Shown here: positions 7,129 through 8,538 of the stretch, one piece after another
How positions within the stretch are numbered: the stretch's first letter is position 1
How the letters are laid out: every line of letters begins with the position of its first letter
NCBI GenBank assembly: GCA_031289975.1
Contig: JAITOM010000318.1
Coordinates: forward strand, 1-8,538
Source of the DNA: Methanobrevibacter sp.
GTDB taxonomy: Archaea; Methanobacteriota; Methanobacteria; Methanobacteriales; Methanobacteriaceae
Direction: 5' to 3'
DNA: 8,538 nt
Notes under the pieces: model-generated
Databases searched by the model: none
Told to the model about the DNA's origin: nothing
Seen by the model: only the letters and a program-made list of their open reading frames with translations
Made by a program: the position numbers and the translations under genes

Positions 7129-7362
7129 TTGGATGATAGAGAAAGATTTCGTGAAATTGCTCCTAACTATGATGAAGATATAGTTAAAATAATCCCATGT
7201 TATAAACAGATCATTGAAGCTTTAATTAATGTCATACCTTTTAATAATCATGAATAAATAAGTATTTTGGATCTTGGATGTGGAACAGGTTACCTCACCC
7301 AAAAAATCAAAGAGAAATTTCTTAACACTCCTATAACTTGCATAAATTTATCTTTTTATTAA
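7129..7362 (+). pseudogene. Truncated class I SAM-dependent methyltransferase
   Basis: The frame starting at TTG 7129 gives DDRERFREIAPNYDEDI, a common N-terminus of UbiE/COG2226-like small-molecule methyltransferases. It later gives ILDLGCGTGYLT (7264-7299), the SAM-binding motif I. A TAA at 7255-7257 interrupts the frame nine bases before motif I; a single change of the usual Lys codon AAA would create it. After ITCINLS (to 7353) the family similarity stops and the frame closes with TAA at 7360, so about three quarters of a normal 200-250 residue protein is missing. The gene is therefore dead by nonsense mutation and by 3' loss. It follows the membrane protein closely in the same direction, so the two may once have formed an operon. 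The substrate is unknown. Confidence 0.8.
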
Positions 7363-7575
7363 AAAATAATTTAAAACATGGAAAGATCTATAATCTGAAT
7401 CTTAAAAATTACATGTTTTCAGTATTTATCTTACTATGGGGGTTCTGTTTTTATATTCTCAGCCATTTGTTACTACCCCAATTATGCGGGTATTTATCTT
7501 ACTATTGGGGTTCTGTTTTTGGATTCCTATTAACAATATCTCTTAGTTCATGACATATTTTATCTTTTCACATTT
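7363..7575 (+). pseudogene. Degenerate membrane-protein fragment
   Basis: No intact gene is visible between the methyltransferase remnant and the next MITE-like element. One frame (stop at about 7553) gives hydrophobic sequence including LCGYLSYYWGSVFGFLL. Another overlapping frame gives MRVFILLLGFCFWIP. Both are rich in Leu, Phe and Trp, as in transmembrane helices. The GYLSYYWG segment loosely recalls the 'GG.l...wGWr..F' motif of MFS drug exporters, but this is a weak resemblance only. A 31-bp near-identical repeat sits inside it. The fragment is more likely a gene remnant than a real small gene, because it has no ribosome binding site and starts inside the preceding remnant. Confidence 0.3.
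7422..7520 (+). repeat. 31-bp direct repeat, two copies 68 bp apart
   Basis: The segment at 7422-7452 recurs at 7490-7520 with a single mismatch at its 17th base (G versus T). Both begin GTATTTATCTTACTAT and end GGGGTTCTGTTTTT. Because 68 is not a multiple of three, the copies are read in different frames, so they are not a protein repeat in any single frame. Confidence 0.85.
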
Positions 7576-7788
7576 TATAGTGAACTAAAAAATGTTTTTA
7601 AGTAATTGGTTTTTTAAAAATATCTTTAAATTGTCAATTTCATAAATAAAAATATAATATTATTTATTTTTAAAAATAAAATTTTTAAATTTGTTAATTA
7701 ATAATTTAATAAAATATTAAAAAATATTATTGAAAATTAAGTAAATAAAATTAAATGATTAATTACAAACTTTTTTTATTCCACTATA
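7576..7788. mobile_element. 213-bp MITE-like element, copy 3 (complete)
   Basis: The element begins TATAGTG at 7576 and ends CACTATA at 7788, exactly the length of copy 2. The left end shares TATAGTG, AAATGTTT and AAGTAAT with copy 2. The right end shares ATGATTAATTACAAAC with copy 1. The middle also aligns (TTTTTAAAAATAAA). It is more diverged than copies 1 and 2 are from each other. TTT on both sides (7573-7575 and 7789-7791) could be a 3-bp target duplication, although such short T runs are common here. Its right terminus contains the last codons and stop of the transposase remnant. Confidence 0.7.
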
Positions 7789-8266
7789 TTTTTTTCTAAT
7801 TTAATGAATCCTAATATCTTTTTTGGTTTTTCATAGCTCTCTGTTTTAAATAATTTATATATTCCTTTTATATGTTTTTCAGCTTTATTCATTTCATTTT
7901 CTGATTTACAACTGCCTAATATATATTTAAATTTTCTATTAAGATTTTTTATGTAATGAACATGGCACAGTTGATATTCAACATTTAAGAAATCCATAAG
8001 GTTTTTATAAAATTTTCTACCATCAGTTGTTATGCTAATCAGTGGTTTACCTTTCAGATTCCTTTCTAAATATTTTTACAGTTGATTTAGTAGAATCATA
8101 GTGTATCTCATCAGAAAGCGAGTACTCATAATTTGCAGTCGCTAACATTTCTTTCTTTTATTCACTTTTTTTCAATTGTTTTGTATAAAGTTACACATAC
8201 ATGTTGAGCTACCAATTCCAATGAAATAATAGATTTTTTGACTATTTCATAATTGTTACCCCATCC
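7776..8266 (-). pseudogene. Frameshifted DDE (MULE/IS256-like) transposase remnant
   Basis: Three minus-strand frames each carry part of one transposase. Segment 8266-8165 gives GWGNNYEIVKKSI through LYKTIEKK. Segment 8157-8050 gives ATANYEYSLSDEIHYD and STKSTVK. Segment 8075-7776 gives NLKGKPLISITTDGRKFY and YQLCHVHYIKNLNRKFK. TTDG is a likely catalytic Asp, and the H.LC..H pattern following it is typical of MULE/IS256-type transposases, while DEIHYD probably holds the first catalytic Asp. The frame changes fall near homopolymers (A7 at 8166-8172, A5 at 8073-8077, minus strand). Sequence normally found between the two Asp regions appears deleted. The protein stops at LEKNIVE inside the MITE-like element, before any catalytic Glu. 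It cannot be active. The exact family is uncertain. Confidence 0.8.
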
Positions 8267-8296
8267 TTAATATAGGTTACCCCATCCTTAATATAG
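8255..8296. repeat. 21-bp perfect tandem duplication
   Basis: The segment at 8255-8275 (GTTACCCCATCC through TTAATATAG) is repeated exactly and immediately at 8276-8296. It sits at the readable N-terminal edge of the transposase remnant and probably arose by slippage. Confidence 0.9.
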
Positions 8297-8538
8297 TATA
8301 AATAACATATATCATAAAAAAAAGATTTTGGCTAATAAAACTTGATTATTTTTTAAAGTTATCTTATTACTATTTCTATTTTATCGAACCCAATTTCCAT
8401 GATTCATATTCTTAATATGAATTTACAAATCTTTATTTTCATATTTCACACTTTAATCGGCGAATTTAAGCCTATTAGGGGGGGGGGGGGGGGGGGGTGT
8501 GGAAAAAATCGAAATATTTATTTATTATAGGTTATTTT
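8297..8538. other. AT-rich end region without a recognisable gene
   Basis: Apart from the G run, nothing convincing is seen. The sequence upstream of the transposase remnant should hold the rest of its N-terminus, but no clear transposase similarity can be read here. A short plus-strand frame from ATG 8417 runs into the G tract. No copy of the MITE-like terminus was identified. Confidence 0.4.
8478..8497 (+). repeat. Run of 20 consecutive Gs
   Basis: Twenty Gs occur between CCTATTA and TGTGGAAAAAATC. In this AT-rich DNA such a run is extraordinary. Possible explanations are a slippage-prone tract, a G-quadruplex-forming site or a sequencing or assembly artefact. Confidence 0.9.

Noticed and set aside
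7338..7553. 71-codon open frame as a real small membrane protein
   Set aside because: It starts within the methyltransferase remnant, lacks a ribosome binding site, and contains the out-of-frame 31-bp repeat. It is described as a degenerate fragment instead.
8417..8538. MITE-like left terminus near the window end (GTGTGGAAAAAATC)
   Set aside because: It shares only a short A-rich string with TATAGTG-AAAAAATG and lacks the GTTTGTAA core.

Overview
The window looks like chromosomal DNA of a very AT-rich methanogenic archaeon, most likely order Methanobacteriales (Methanobrevibacter or a close relative). The reasons are an archaeal Orc1/Cdc6, an archaeal RadA with its N-terminal helix-hairpin-helix domain, a single-polypeptide RPA with many OB-folds and a C-terminal zinc finger, GAGGG-type ribosome binding sites, and extremely AT-rich intergenic DNA. 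This assignment is inferred from gene content; no database search was run.

Left part (1-5116) is a replication and recombination cluster. After a repeat arm (1-119) comes a gene-free stretch upstream of cdc6 that holds nested inverted repeats and a 13-mer (393-405, minus strand) close to the mini-ORB motif recalled for Methanothermobacter. It is a plausible replication origin. cdc6 (550-1668, +) converges on an rpa-radA operon read leftward (rpa 5116-2759, then radA 2717-1782). The three products act together: Orc1/Cdc6 marks the origin and helps load the helicase, RPA coats single-stranded DNA, and RadA uses that DNA for recombination and fork repair. RPA here has six recognisable OB-folds.

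Middle (5117-6163) is about 1 kb of AT-rich DNA without a convincing gene. It carries three sets of short direct repeats with a 20-21 bp period.

Right part (5985-8538) is decaying accessory DNA. Two intact 213-bp elements with imperfect terminal inverted repeats (5985-6197 and 7576-7788), plus the right arm of a third at 1-119, form a MITE-like family. The first intact copy supplies the only good start codon and the first 11 residues of a membrane protein (6164-7108) that resembles the C-terminal half of a GT39-type glycosyltransferase. Next come a methyltransferase pseudogene, a degenerate membrane-protein fragment containing a 31-bp repeat, and a frameshifted DDE transposase remnant (minus strand) that ends inside the second intact element. 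The window closes with a 21-bp tandem duplication and a run of 20 Gs, remarkable in such AT-rich DNA.
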